DNA of 64,000 bases from Bacteroidaceae bacterium (GTDB taxonomy: Bacteria; Bacteroidota; Bacteroidia; Bacteroidales; Bacteroidaceae), in assembly GCA_017428785.1 (NCBI GenBank), contig JAFRQD010000063.1, forward strand, positions 1-64,000, in the 5' to 3' direction. Position 1 is the first letter of the stretch. Every line of letters begins with the position of its first letter. Shown piece after piece: positions 56,227 through 64,000 of the stretch. The position numbers were made by a program, and so were the translations under genes. The notes below the pieces were generated by a model. The model was not told the DNA's origin. It saw only the letters and a program-made list of their open reading frames with translations, and searched no databases.

Positions 56227-58278
56227 ATGTCTAAACAAAACCTTTTTAATGCGAAATGGGTGCTTCTGCCCATGCTTCTTCTGCCTCTCTGCATGATGGC
56301 GAAGAAAGAGAGAATCCTGTCACCTGACGGTCTTACCTATCTCGATGTGAAACTCGAGGACGGCCGCCTCACCTACTCTGCCGGCTATCGCCAACTCGTG
56401 AAAGCCAAGAAGAAAGGTGCCGTGCCCGACACGCTCGATGTGCCGATGCTCCTCGACTCGCCCCTCGGCCTCTACACCAATGTGGGCGACCTGAGCAAAG
56501 ACCTTGAGTACATCCGGCAGGAAACGCCGGAAAACATATCTCACAAGACAGAATATCGTCTGCGACAAGGCAAGCAGAGCGAGATAAGTGCCGAGGAGAA
56601 CAGCCTCGTCCTCGTTTTCACCAATCCCGAAGCAAAGAAGCGCAAACTGATGATGATGGTCGCCTTCCGAGTCTTCAACAATAACATCGCCTACAGCTAC
56701 CGCCTCTTACAGGGCGGCGAGACCACGGCAATCGTTGTGACGGGCGAGGCCTCGGGCTTCCGTCTGCCCACCGATGCCACAGCCTTCATCTGTCCGCAGA
56801 GCGACCCGATGGTGGGATGGATGCAAACAAAGCCCAGCTACGAAGAGGGATACATCTGGGACGAACCCATCACGAAACGCAGTCAGTACGGACACGGCTG
56901 GACCTTCCCCTGCCTCTTCCACGAGGGTGACAAGGGTTGGCTCTTGATAAGCGAGACGGGCGTCAGCAGCAACTACTGCGGCAGTCATCTCAGCGATGCC
57001 ACATCCGACGGCCTCTTCACCATCGCCTTCCCCATGGAGGGAGAAAACAACGGCTTCGGCAGCACGGGCGCTCAACTGGGGCTGGCCGACTGCAACATCT
57101 CTCCCTACGACTGGATGACGCAATGGACGCCCTATCGCACCATTACCTTCGGCCCGACGCTGAAGCCCATCGTGGAGACCACCATCACCTGGGACGTCGT
57201 GGAGCAACTCTATGAGCCAAGCATCGACTATAAGGGCTCGCGCAACACTTGGTCGTGGATCATCTGGCAAGACGCGAGCATCAACTACGACGACCAGGTG
57301 AAGTACATCGACCTGGCTGCCAGCCTCGGATGGGAAGGCTGCCTCATCGACGGCGGCTGGTACGAGAACATCGGACGCACGGGCATGGAGAAGCTCTTTG
57401 CCTACTGCAAGGAGAAAGGCGTGCGCCCCTGGGTGTGGTACAACTCGAACGGCGGCTGGAACAACGCTCCGCAGAGTGCCCGCCAATGCATGCACAACTC
57501 CATCGTCCGCAAGAAGGAGATGAAGTGGCTGCGCGATGGTGGTGTGGCCGGCATCAAGGTGGACTTCTTCGGTGGCGACAAGCAGGAGACCATGCGACTC
57601 TACGAAGCCATCCTCTCCGACGCTAACGACTTCGGCATTCAGGTCATCTTCCACGGCTGCACGATGCCGCGAGGATGGGAGAAGATGTATCCCAACTATT
57701 GCAGCTCGGAAGCCGTCCTGGCCAGTGAGAACCTATACTTCAGCCAAGGTTTCTGCGAGATGGAAGCCCGCCACGCATGCCTTCATCCCTTTGTCCGCAA
57801 CACAACCGGCTCGATGGAATATGGCGGCACAGTCCTCCAGAAGCGCCTCCACAAAGACCCAGACAAGGGCAATACGCGCCGCACCTCCGATGCCTTTGAG
57901 CTCGCCACAGCCATCGTCTTCCAGTCGAGCGGCCAGAACTTCGCCCTCACGCCTCGCAACCTCACCGAACAGCCTCAGTTCGAGATTGACTTCATGAAGC
58001 AGGTGCCGACCACTTGGGACGAGACGTGCTTCATCGACGGCTACCCGGGGAAGTATGTTGTCTTGGCTCGCAGACACGCCGGCCAGTGGTACATCGCCGC
58101 TCTCAATGCTCAGAAAGAGCCGCTCACCTTGTCGCTCGACATCAAGGGCTACAACGTGAAGAGCCTCATCACGGATGAAGCCGACATCACAAACACCGTA
58201 TCTCTTCCTCTAAAAGCCGACAAGAAGGGCAACGTGAAGCTGACCGTCCTGCCCAACGGCGGAGCTGTCCTCTTCTGA
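56227..58278 (+). CDS. GH97 glycoside hydrolase (alpha-galactosidase-like)
   Basis: A 683-residue enzyme with a weak signal peptide (VLLPMLLLPLCMMAK). An N-terminal beta-sandwich (about 25-270) is followed by the TIM barrel: IDGGWYEN, GIKVDFFGGDKQE (Asp at about 446 in the position of the nucleophile of retaining GH97 enzymes) and a C-terminal beta domain ending GGAVLF. The Asp suggests a retaining alpha-galactosidase-type member rather than the inverting SusB type. It starts 4 bp after the ligase stop, so it could be co-transcribed with the cluster although no functional link is known. The chosen ATG is 56227. Confidence 0.87.
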   Translation: MSKQNLFNAKWVLLPMLLLPLCMMAKKERILSPDGLTYLDVKLEDGRLTYSAGYRQLVKAKKKGAVPDTLDVPMLLDSPLGLYTNVGDLSKDLEYIRQETPENISHKTEYRLRQGKQSEISAEENSLVLVFTNPEAKKRKLMMMVAFRVFNNNIAYSYRLLQGGETTAIVVTGEASGFRLPTDATAFICPQSDPMVGWMQTKPSYEEGYIWDEPITKRSQYGHGWTFPCLFHEGDKGWLLISETGVSSNYCGSHLSDATSDGLFTIAFPMEGENNGFGSTGAQLGLADCNISPYDWMTQWTPYRTITFGPTLKPIVETTITWDVVEQLYEPSIDYKGSRNTWSWIIWQDASINYDDQVKYIDLAASLGWEGCLIDGGWYENIGRTGMEKLFAYCKEKGVRPWVWYNSNGGWNNAPQSARQCMHNSIVRKKEMKWLRDGGVAGIKVDFFGGDKQETMRLYEAILSDANDFGIQVIFHGCTMPRGWEKMYPNYCSSEAVLASENLYFSQGFCEMEARHACLHPFVRNTTGSMEYGGTVLQKRLHKDPDKGNTRRTSDAFELATAIVFQSSGQNFALTPRNLTEQPQFEIDFMKQVPTTWDETCFIDGYPGKYVVLARRHAGQWYIAALNAQKEPLTLSLDIKGYNVKSLITDEADITNTVSLPLKADKKGNVKLTVLPNGGAVLF

Positions 58279-58358
58279 CCGGCGGAAAACCCTAGGCCAA
58301 GCAGCAGGAAAGACAATCGCCCCGCGCAGCGTTCTTCCGTCTGCCTCGCCTGAAACTT

Positions 58359-58442
58359 CATACACAGTCTGCGTATGCACATCTGCAAGTTGCGTTTGTC
58401 CATTCGCAGGCTGTGTTTGTAGATACGCAGCTTGCGTATCAA
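58359..58442. repeat. 21-bp tandem array I (4 units)
   Basis: Units at 58359, 58380, 58401 and 58422; the last ends GCGTATCAAGAAT. It lies downstream of the GH97 gene. Confidence 0.86.
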
Positions 58443-58568
58443 GAATTAAATGTGAGCATCGGGGAAATGTAATACGAAAAAAACAATAATCCGACACAAG
58501 CTGAGGACTTTATTCCGCAGACCAAATATCCCTTCGGACATCGTCCTCTGGTAGAGAACACTGCATCC

Positions 58569-58700
58569 TCACTCCCATCCCATTCCTTGAACGGGAGAGG
58601 AAGAGCAAAGCGATGAGCGGAGTAAGAATGGAGGCTTGGTCACCCCACCTCGGCCTTCGCCCACTCCTCTCCTATAAGGACCGAGAGCCCCTCCAAGCCC
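58569..58700. repeat. Degenerate GC palindrome cluster
   Basis: CCCATCCCATTCCTTGAACGGG and CACCCCACCTCGGCCTTCG segments; the latter matches the complement of 20.56 kb. With array I this accounts for most of the gap between GH97 and the tRNA genes. Confidence 0.5.
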
Positions 58701-58727
58701 GCAGGCCGTCTTTAGCGGAGAGCAATA

Positions 58728-58764
58728 AAACAAAATAAGGCTGGCAACCTGAGTTACCAGCCTT
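58728..58764 (-). terminator. Terminator after tRNA-Leu (CAG)
   Basis: AAGGCTGG (58737-58744) pairs with CCAGCCTT (58757-58764); on the minus strand TTTTGTTTT follows. Confidence 0.8.
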
Positions 58765-58772
58765 AACATTTG

Positions 58773-58853
58773 TGCCCAGAACAGGAATCGAACCTGCACG
58801 CCTCGCGGCACGCGCACCTGAAACGCGCGCGTCTACCATTCCGCCACCTGGGC
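58773..58853 (-). tRNA. tRNA-Leu (CAG)
   Basis: On the minus strand the acceptor GCCCAGG/CTGGGC, variable arm TGCCGCGAGGCGT and anticodon CAG (complement of 58818-58820) identify leucine. CCA is not encoded. Last of three tRNA genes read leftward. Confidence 0.93.
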
Positions 58854-58855
58854 AA

Positions 58856-58890
58856 TCTTTAGTTAAGAGTTAAGAGTTAAGAGTTTATAG
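58856..58890. repeat. Heptanucleotide array between tRNA genes
   Basis: GTTAAGA units with period 7. Confidence 0.7.
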
Positions 58891-58923
58891 TTTATCTCTT
58901 CACTCATCACTAATCTCTAATCA

Positions 58924-58963
58924 AAATAAAACGAGACTCAGCGCAAAGCACCTTAATCTCGTT
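58924..58963 (-). terminator. Terminator-like hairpin after tRNA-Gly
   Basis: AACGAGA (58930-58936) pairs with TCTCGTT (58957-58963); on the minus strand TTTTATTTTG follows. Confidence 0.6.
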
Positions 58964-58965
58964 CG

Positions 58966-59038
<73 letters not shown>

Positions 59039-59049
59039 CTGATACAATG

Positions 59050-59131
59050 TGAAGAGGAGGAGACTCGAACTCCCACGCCTCGCGGCACTACCACCTCAAA
59101 GTAGCGCGTCTACCAATTCCGCCACCTCTCC
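59050..59131 (-). tRNA. tRNA-Leu (GAG)
   Basis: On the minus strand GGAGAGGTGGCGGAATTGGT begins the molecule; a class-II variable arm and anticodon GAG (complement of 59095-59097) follow. Confidence 0.94.
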
Positions 59132-59297
59132 AACAATGTGTCTCTTCAGTAATTTCGGTGCCTCTTTCAAGGCTGCCTTGAGTGCGCTTCCTCCGAAACG
59201 CGAGTGCAAAGGTACATCTTTTTTTGAAACTGACAAAACTTTCCGACACTTTTTTACTTTTTTCCTCATTTTTTGTTCGTTCTCTTTGGAAAGAAAG

Positions 59298-59331
59298 CAA
59301 AAAAAGGGGCACCTCAGTAGCGAGATGCCCC
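59298..59331 (-). terminator. Terminator of the BspA-like gene
   Basis: GGGGC...GCCCC stem at 59306-59331 with a T run on the minus strand, 22 bp after the stop. Confidence 0.82.
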
Positions 59332-59353
59332 ACATGAATGGAGTAAGTTAAAC

Positions 59354-62300
59354 TCACTTTATTACAACCTTCTTGCCTTTCCTGATATAGATACCGGCCT
59401 TTGTGGGGCGTGCGCCGAACTTGCGGCCGCTCAGGTCGTACCAGGCATGGTCAATGGTCAATGGCGAATGGCCAATGGTTCCTATGCCGTCGGGATCGGG
59501 AGCGATGCCCGAGCCGAACCAATAGTTCCAGGGATAGATGTCATATAACTCCTCGCAGCCATAAGGCACATAGAGCGTTGCACCGCTCATCTCGGTACCT
59601 GCCGGCACACCGATGCTCTCGAAGGCGAAGTTGTTCTCATTCGTCAGGAAACCGTCTTGGTCGAGCAGAACGGGCGGATAGTCGCAGTCGATATAAACGT
59701 CAGCCACATTCTCGCAATAGCCAAAGGCGTTGGCGCCGATGGTGCGGATGCTCATGGGCAGCGTGATGCTCTGCAGGCTCGACAGACTGCTGAAGGCATC
59801 GGCAGCAATGCCCGTCACTACGTAGCCGTCGGCAATGAACGGCACCTTCACCACGCTTACGTCGCTTGCAACAGCCTGGCTTGTATCGCCGTTCGGGTCA
59901 GCCTTTACCTCGCAGGTCTTCTTCTGGAGGTCGAGCACACGATAGGTGATGTCGATGCCGTCCTCGTTCCTTGCCGTGAAGTAGATGTCGGTCTTTGCCG
60001 TCGATTCGGGGAAGATGATGGTGGCAGCCTTGAAGAGGCGGATGTTCTCGCCTGCAGTGTACGCCATCTCGTCGTAGTCCGACTGCTTGAAGGTGTAGAG
60101 GATGTTGTCGGCAGGGCTTACGCCGTCGAATATGTTGATGTTGCCGTCATCGTCGATATAGAAGAGCCTCTTGTGAGCCTTGTTGTAATAGACATCGCCA
60201 TAGATGTCGTCCCAGAATCCGCCGTAGGGCTCCCACACGCGGCCTACCACTTCGTTCTCGTATGTGAGTTGCCCCACTTGTATCAAGGCCTGGATGCACA
60301 TGTACTCTTCGTCGTTACTATAGTAGTCGTTGAAGTATGCACCGGGCTTCACCTTGTAGGTCAGCGTGTTCGGGTTGTCCTTGTCGATGATGGTGAACCA
60401 GAGGTTCCAGGGAGCCACGTTCCATGCATCCTTTGTACCGCCGGGCACGAGCAGGATGGGATGCGGGCTATAGCCAGGTTCCCAGTAGGTATTGATGGCA
60501 TTGGCGTCGGTGATGGGCGGTTCTTGTCCAAGCACTGTCAGGCGGTGCAAGTCTATCCACGCATCGAAGGCATTCTCTGCGATGAACTTCACGCTGGCAG
60601 GCAGGGTGAAGTCGCTGATGTGCATGCCGTTGGTGCTGGCGAAGGCTTTCACGCCGATGCTCTCGAGAGTCTCGGGCAGGATGAAGTTCTTGAAGTTCGT
60701 GCAAGCATAGAACGAGTTGTCGCCAATGCCCGTCACGGTGTAGGTCGAGCCATTGTACTGCACGGTCGATGGGATGGTTAGCTTGTCGTACTGCGTGTAG
60801 TAGTTCCTCTCCACGGCGCTGCCAACTGTCTCGTTGACATATGTCTCGCAAGTCTTAGCCGCTTCGTCGGTTACGCGGAACCATATCTCGAGTCCCTCGA
60901 CGCTTGTGACATGGAAGATGCCTGCGGGCAAGCGGCTCTCGAGGTCGGCCACGATGTTGGGGAACTTGCTCCATGTCTTGCTTGCCTGGAAGCGTGCCAG
61001 CACGCCGGGCGACGTCACGACGTGCAGCGTGGCATTGTTCCTTTCAATGGCTTCCCAGTCGAAGGACTTGCTGTAAGCCACGGGGCAGCTCTCGGCATAG
61101 CAATAGACGTCCTGCAGTCCGCTGTAGTTCAGCGAGCCTTCGGCCACAGAAGTGATGTGTGAGCCAAGCTCCACGCTCTTCACGCCAACACTGTGCTCGG
61201 GGTTGTGCTCGCCGACCATGTAGGCAGGCGTATGGTTTACGCGTTCGCTGATGACGACATGTTTGATGAACGGCAGCCAGGAAACCAGCACGTCGTGCCA
61301 CTTCATGTTAGAGCCGTCCACATTCACCGAATATGCTTTGCCATCGAAGTCGAGCGTGAGCGTGCCGTCAGAGTCGATGAACCATGTGCCGTCCTCGCCG
61401 ACAGCGCCGCCCGTGGGCAACAGGATATCTTCATACTCTGTATCGGTCTCGATGGTCATATCTTTCCAGACATTTGCCTTGCGGTACTGAACGGCCATGT
61501 CGGCAGGCACAAAGAGATGGATGTTCTTCAGGGTGCGGCCATAGAATGCCTGTGCAGGATATTCTGTTCCGCTTATCACACGCTTGCCCCACGGCAAGGC
61601 GGGAGGTGTCGGTGTGGCACAATAGATGGTGTCGATTTTTCCGCAGCCTCGGAAGGCATTGGCATCGATGGAGTCGAGGTTCTCGCCCAATTCGACATAT
61701 GTCAGGTCGAAGCAGTTGGAGAAGATGTCCTTGGGCAGATACCTGCCCGAGAACTTCACGCCCTTCAGCTTGTAGCAGCTGCTGAAGCAGTTCGTTGCCT
61801 CCTCGAGATTAGCCTCGGACAGGTTGATGGACTCGAGCTTGTCGCAATAGAAGAAGGCTTGGCTCTTTATCTCGCAAGGCTGACCGAGCGTCACTATCAG
61901 CAGGTTCTTGCAGTTGCTGAAGGCGCCGCGGCCTATGTGCTTCACATTGGGCATGTCGATGATGTTCAAGGCGGTACGAACGAAGGTGAACTCGCCGATG
62001 GTATCGACGTTCTCTAAGTTGATGCTCCTCAGATTGGGGCAGTCGCCGAACGAGCCGTCGAGTGTCTTGATGGACGGACAGAGGCTGACGCTCTCCAGGT
62101 TGGGGAAGTTGGAGAAGCCGCCCTCAAGACGCTTTATGTTGCCTGTGAACTCGACGCGTCTGGTGCGATTGACGATAGAGTTCGGGTCGCTCTTGCGTCC
62201 GAAGCCGAGCTTCACGGGGTTGCTTTCTTCCCAGCCTTTGCCGGGTCCCTTGTCGGCAGCCACAAGCATTACGCTGTCCTCGTAGAGAATCCATGTGCCG

Positions 62301-64000
62301 TCGCCAAAGCGTCCGGCAGCAACCCATGTGCCACGTCCGTCGGCAATTTTGATGTGGAACTTGCCCCAGTTCTTATCGACGATGTAGTTTGTGACATGTT
62401 CATCATCCACATTGAGCGTCACGGCAGATTGTCCGTTGCTGCCTGATGCCTTTCTCGGGCCACCGGGTCTGGGTGTATGATAAGCCTGAGAGTTTATATC
62501 GGCAAATGTGAAGTCGTTCACTTCGGCAGGGGTGTTGTCTTTGTTGTCGATGACCTTCAGGCTTGTGCAATACTTGAAGATGTAGTTGCCGGCCTTCTTC
62601 AGTCCCATGCCGAGGCTGATGTACTCCAGTCCTGTACAGTTCATGAAGACACAACTGCCCAGCTCTTCCACGCCTGTGATTTGTATGTCCTTCAGTTGCG
62701 GGCAGTCGCTGAAGGCAAAGCTGCCAATCTTCTTGCAGCTTTGGGGGATGCGGATGCTTATACAGTTTGGCAAGTCGGCAAACTCATAGTCGCTTATATT
62801 TGTGATGCCATAGTCTATGTCAACTGTTCTTATAAACTCGCGGTAGTCATGCCAAGGCTGTTTATTTGCGCTGGTAAAGTTGTCGAAAGTTTTGTAGATT
62901 CTCAGCACGCCTTGTTCCTTGTCTTGGCCGCTGATGAGTTCCCAACCCCGGTCCGGGCTGCCCACAGGCCAATCGAACTCTAAGCTTGCCTTCATCTGTC
63001 CAAACAAAGGATGATTCTCATAGCTGCCCCCATAAATTACCGGGCCTGCATGCAGGGTGACGTCGGAAAGCGTTATGCCATCGAACATATTGCCGGGGAT
63101 GACGGCATTGGGGAAGATGTAGTTATTTACATATACATCTGTCAACTGGTTGCAGAAGGCGAAGCAGTTACTGCCGAACTTGCCATGTAAGGTTGAGCCA
63201 GCGAATGTTATTTTTTTGAGGCTGCTTCCGAAAAAAGCATTGTCACCGACTGTCTCTGCATTGGCTATGTTGATTTCCTTCAAGCCTGAGTATTTGAAGG
63301 CGTTTGGGCCGATGGTTTTAACATAAAAGAGGTCGAGCTCGTCGAGAGACTCACAGTTTTCGAAGGCACATTCGGGAATATCGGTTGCTTCTAAACGCAT
63401 TGTGTTGCTTATCCAGAGTTTTTTGCAGCCATAGAAGGCAAAGGTACCCAGACGCTTTATATTTATGTAGCTTAAACCGACGAGGCTTTCGCATTCTTGG
63501 AAGGCGACATCGCCGGCTATGAGACTTAGTCTTTCATTGTCTTCCCCCTCATATTCCAAAACCTGCAGTTCTTTGCAGAAGCGGAAGCCACCTCTGCCGA
63601 CAACAAGTTCTCCCATATTCTTGAAGTATATCTCCTTTATGCCTCGGATGGATTCGCTTGCCCTTGTGCCGTGGGTGAAGCATTCGTTGGGAATGGTAAA
63701 CCTTACATTATCCTTACTACCGACGTATTCTATGTGCATCTCCTCCACGCTGCCGAGCACACTTTTCCATGGGGCGTTGTCACCGAAATCAGGCATTGTG
63801 TCGGTGGACAGAACTACATACAGTTTAGAGTCTTCTACGAACCAGCCACCAACAAACTTGCCGTCATCATAAATAGGTTCTCCTTCAACAAGTTTACCAC
63901 TGGGTTCTGTTGACCATGCACCAGTATGAGTAATATCAGTACGTTCATGATTCAACGGATCCCAATCAAAATAAGCACACATATAGCCTCTTTTTACCTC
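59354..64000 (-). CDS. BspA-like leucine-rich-repeat surface protein (5' end outside window)
   Basis: At least 1548 residues; the frame stays open to the window edge and no signal peptide is seen, so the N-terminus is missing. Many BspA/LRR_5 repeats of the type FAFxGCxxLxxIxLPxSVxxIGxxAF are visible, for example NVADVYIDCDYPP after a repeat and IRTIGANAFGYCE. The C-terminus (WYDLSGRKF...AGIYIRKGKKVVIK) is a type IX-like sorting tail. Such proteins mediate adhesion in oral and gut Bacteroidetes. A TCAATGG heptamer array (59446-59480) encodes the residues just before the tail (HSPLTIDHAW). A terminator follows. Confidence 0.85.
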   Translation of the reverse strand, partial: EVKRGYMCAYFDWDPLNHERTDITHTGAWSTEPSGKLVEGEPIYDDGKFVGGWFVEDSKLYVVLSTDTMPDFGDNAPWKSVLGSVEEMHIEYVGSKDNVRFTIPNECFTHGTRASESIRGIKEIYFKNMGELVVGRGGFRFCKELQVLEYEGEDNERLSLIAGDVAFQECESLVGLSYINIKRLGTFAFYGCKKLWISNTMRLEATDIPECAFENCESLDELDLFYVKTIGPNAFKYSGLKEINIANAETVGDNAFFGSSLKKITFAGSTLHGKFGSNCFAFCNQLTDVYVNNYIFPNAVIPGNMFDGITLSDVTLHAGPVIYGGSYENHPLFGQMKASLEFDWPVGSPDRGWELISGQDKEQGVLRIYKTFDNFTSANKQPWHDYREFIRTVDIDYGITNISDYEFADLPNCISIRIPQSCKKIGSFAFSDCPQLKDIQITGVEELGSCVFMNCTGLEYISLGMGLKKAGNYIFKYCTSLKVIDNKDNTPAEVNDFTFADINSQAYHTPRPGGPRKASGSNGQSAVTLNVDDEHVTNYIVDKNWGKFHIKIADGRGTWVAAGRFGDGTWILYEDSVMLVAADKGPGKGWEESNPVKLGFGRKSDPNSIVNRTRRVEFTGNIKRLEGGFSNFPNLESVSLCPSIKTLDGSFGDCPNLRSINLENVDTIGEFTFVRTALNIIDMPNVKHIGRGAFSNCKNLLIVTLGQPCEIKSQAFFYCDKLESINLSEANLEEATNCFSSCYKLKGVKFSGRYLPKDIFSNCFDLTYVELGENLDSIDANAFRGCGKIDTIYCATPTPPALPWGKRVISGTEYPAQAFYGRTLKNIHLFVPADMAVQYRKANVWKDMTIETDTEYEDILLPTGGAVGEDGTWFIDSDGTLTLDFDGKAYSVNVDGSNMKWHDVLVSWLPFIKHVVISERVNHTPAYMVGEHNPEHSVGVKSVELGSHITSVAEGSLNYSGLQDVYCYAESCPVAYSKSFDWEAIERNNATLHVVTSPGVLARFQASKTWSKFPNIVADLESRLPAGIFHVTSVEGLEIWFRVTDEAAKTCETYVNETVGSAVERNYYTQYDKLTIPSTVQYNGSTYTVTGIGDNSFYACTNFKNFILPETLESIGVKAFASTNGMHISDFTLPASVKFIAENAFDAWIDLHRLTVLGQEPPITDANAINTYWEPGYSPHPILLVPGGTKDAWNVAPWNLWFTIIDKDNPNTLTYKVKPGAYFNDYYSNDEEYMCIQALIQVGQLTYENEVVGRVWEPYGGFWDDIYGDVYYNKAHKRLFYIDDDGNINIFDGVSPADNILYTFKQSDYDEMAYTAGENIRLFKAATIIFPESTAKTDIYFTARNEDGIDITYRVLDLQKKTCEVKADPNGDTSQAVASDVSVVKVPFIADGYVVTGIAADAFSSLSSLQSITLPMSIRTIGANAFGYCENVADVYIDCDYPPVLLDQDGFLTNENNFAFESIGVPAGTEMSGATLYVPYGCEELYDIYPWNYWFGSGIAPDPDGIGTIGHSPLTIDHAWYDLSGRKFGARPTKAGIYIRKGKKVVIK
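59446..59480. repeat. Heptanucleotide array before the BspA-like tail
   Basis: GGTCAAT/GGCGAAT/GGCCAAT units with period 7, in frame, immediately before the sorting tail, as in the leucine-rich-repeat gene at 24.0 kb. Confidence 0.78.

Noticed and set aside
59088-59357. Open frames crossing tRNA-Leu (GAG)
   Set aside because: They consist of tRNA sequence and its terminator region; the tRNA structure explains the bases.

Overview
The window looks like a chromosomal segment of a Bacteroidales bacterium, most likely Prevotellaceae-like, with roughly balanced G+C by eye. The evidence is Bacteroidetes-type promoters (TTG, about 19 nt, TAnnTTTG), a PorG-like gene next to uppS-bamA-skp-skp-skp-murI, porQ-cmk, a TonB/ExbB/ExbD/ExbD locus, DUF6242 and DUF1573 proteins, and two surface leucine-rich-repeat proteins with type IX secretion-like C-terminal tails. 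All functional assignments come from reading the translated sequence; no database search was run.

Layout. 0-3.7 kb: end of an unknown gene, a GGGtGRT-family protein, recX-prmC on the minus strand, ribD. 4.2-13.7 kb: envelope-building run (DUF6242 lipoprotein, PorG-like barrel, uppS, bamA, three skp/ompH paralogues, murI, polyprenol-phosphate glycosyltransferase, GtrA). 14.4-20.2 kb: membrane glycosyltransferase, DUF1573 protein, meaB, ispH, acyltransferase-3. 21.2-24.1 kb: a leucine-rich-repeat surface protein that separates ispH from cmk-porQ. 26.1-31.5 kb: tonB, polyprenyl synthase, tatD, tRNA-Ser, exbB, a membrane protein, two exbD. 31.8-34.0 kb: a lone DNA methyltransferase with a fused nuclease-like domain. 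34.8-56.2 kb: an aryl-polyene-like biosynthetic cluster with three ketosynthases, three acyl carrier proteins, an O-methyltransferase, three acyltransferase domains, a LolA-like carrier, a glycosyltransferase, two phytoene-desaturase-like flavoproteins, an alpha/beta hydrolase, an MMPL exporter and an aryl/acyl adenylating ligase. 56.2-58.3 kb: a GH97 glycosidase. 58.8-59.1 kb: tRNA-Leu, tRNA-Gly, tRNA-Leu. 59.4-64.0 kb: a BspA-like surface protein running off the window.

The most unusual content is the repeat landscape, which falls into four classes. (1) Degenerate tandem arrays with a 7 (sometimes 8) nt period occur in many intergenic gaps and also in frame inside conserved genes (prmC, ispH, ketosynthases, the adenylating ligase, the exporter, signal peptides). 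(2) GC-rich palindromes occur, two of them as long paired inverted repeats (33 and 35 bp arms) in frame inside ribD and a ketosynthase. (3) Arrays of four or five directly repeated 22-bp units occur at five intergenic sites; at three of them the array belongs to a composite non-coding element of about 330-380 bp, present in both orientations. (4) Four arrays of exactly four 21-bp units share a fixed 3' boundary, all on the same strand and all around the biosynthetic cluster; one is in frame inside a gene. These families, rather than any single gene, are the best candidates for something not yet described.

How the genes work together: uppS, the polyprenyl synthase, murI and the polyprenol glycosyltransferase feed envelope synthesis; BamA with Skp-like chaperones and the PorG/PorQ-like proteins build the outer membrane and its type IX secretion route; the surface proteins are its likely cargo. 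TonB/ExbBD energises outer-membrane import. The cluster is inferred to make an aryl-capped polyene-type lipid that LolA/MMPL-type proteins deliver to the outer membrane.
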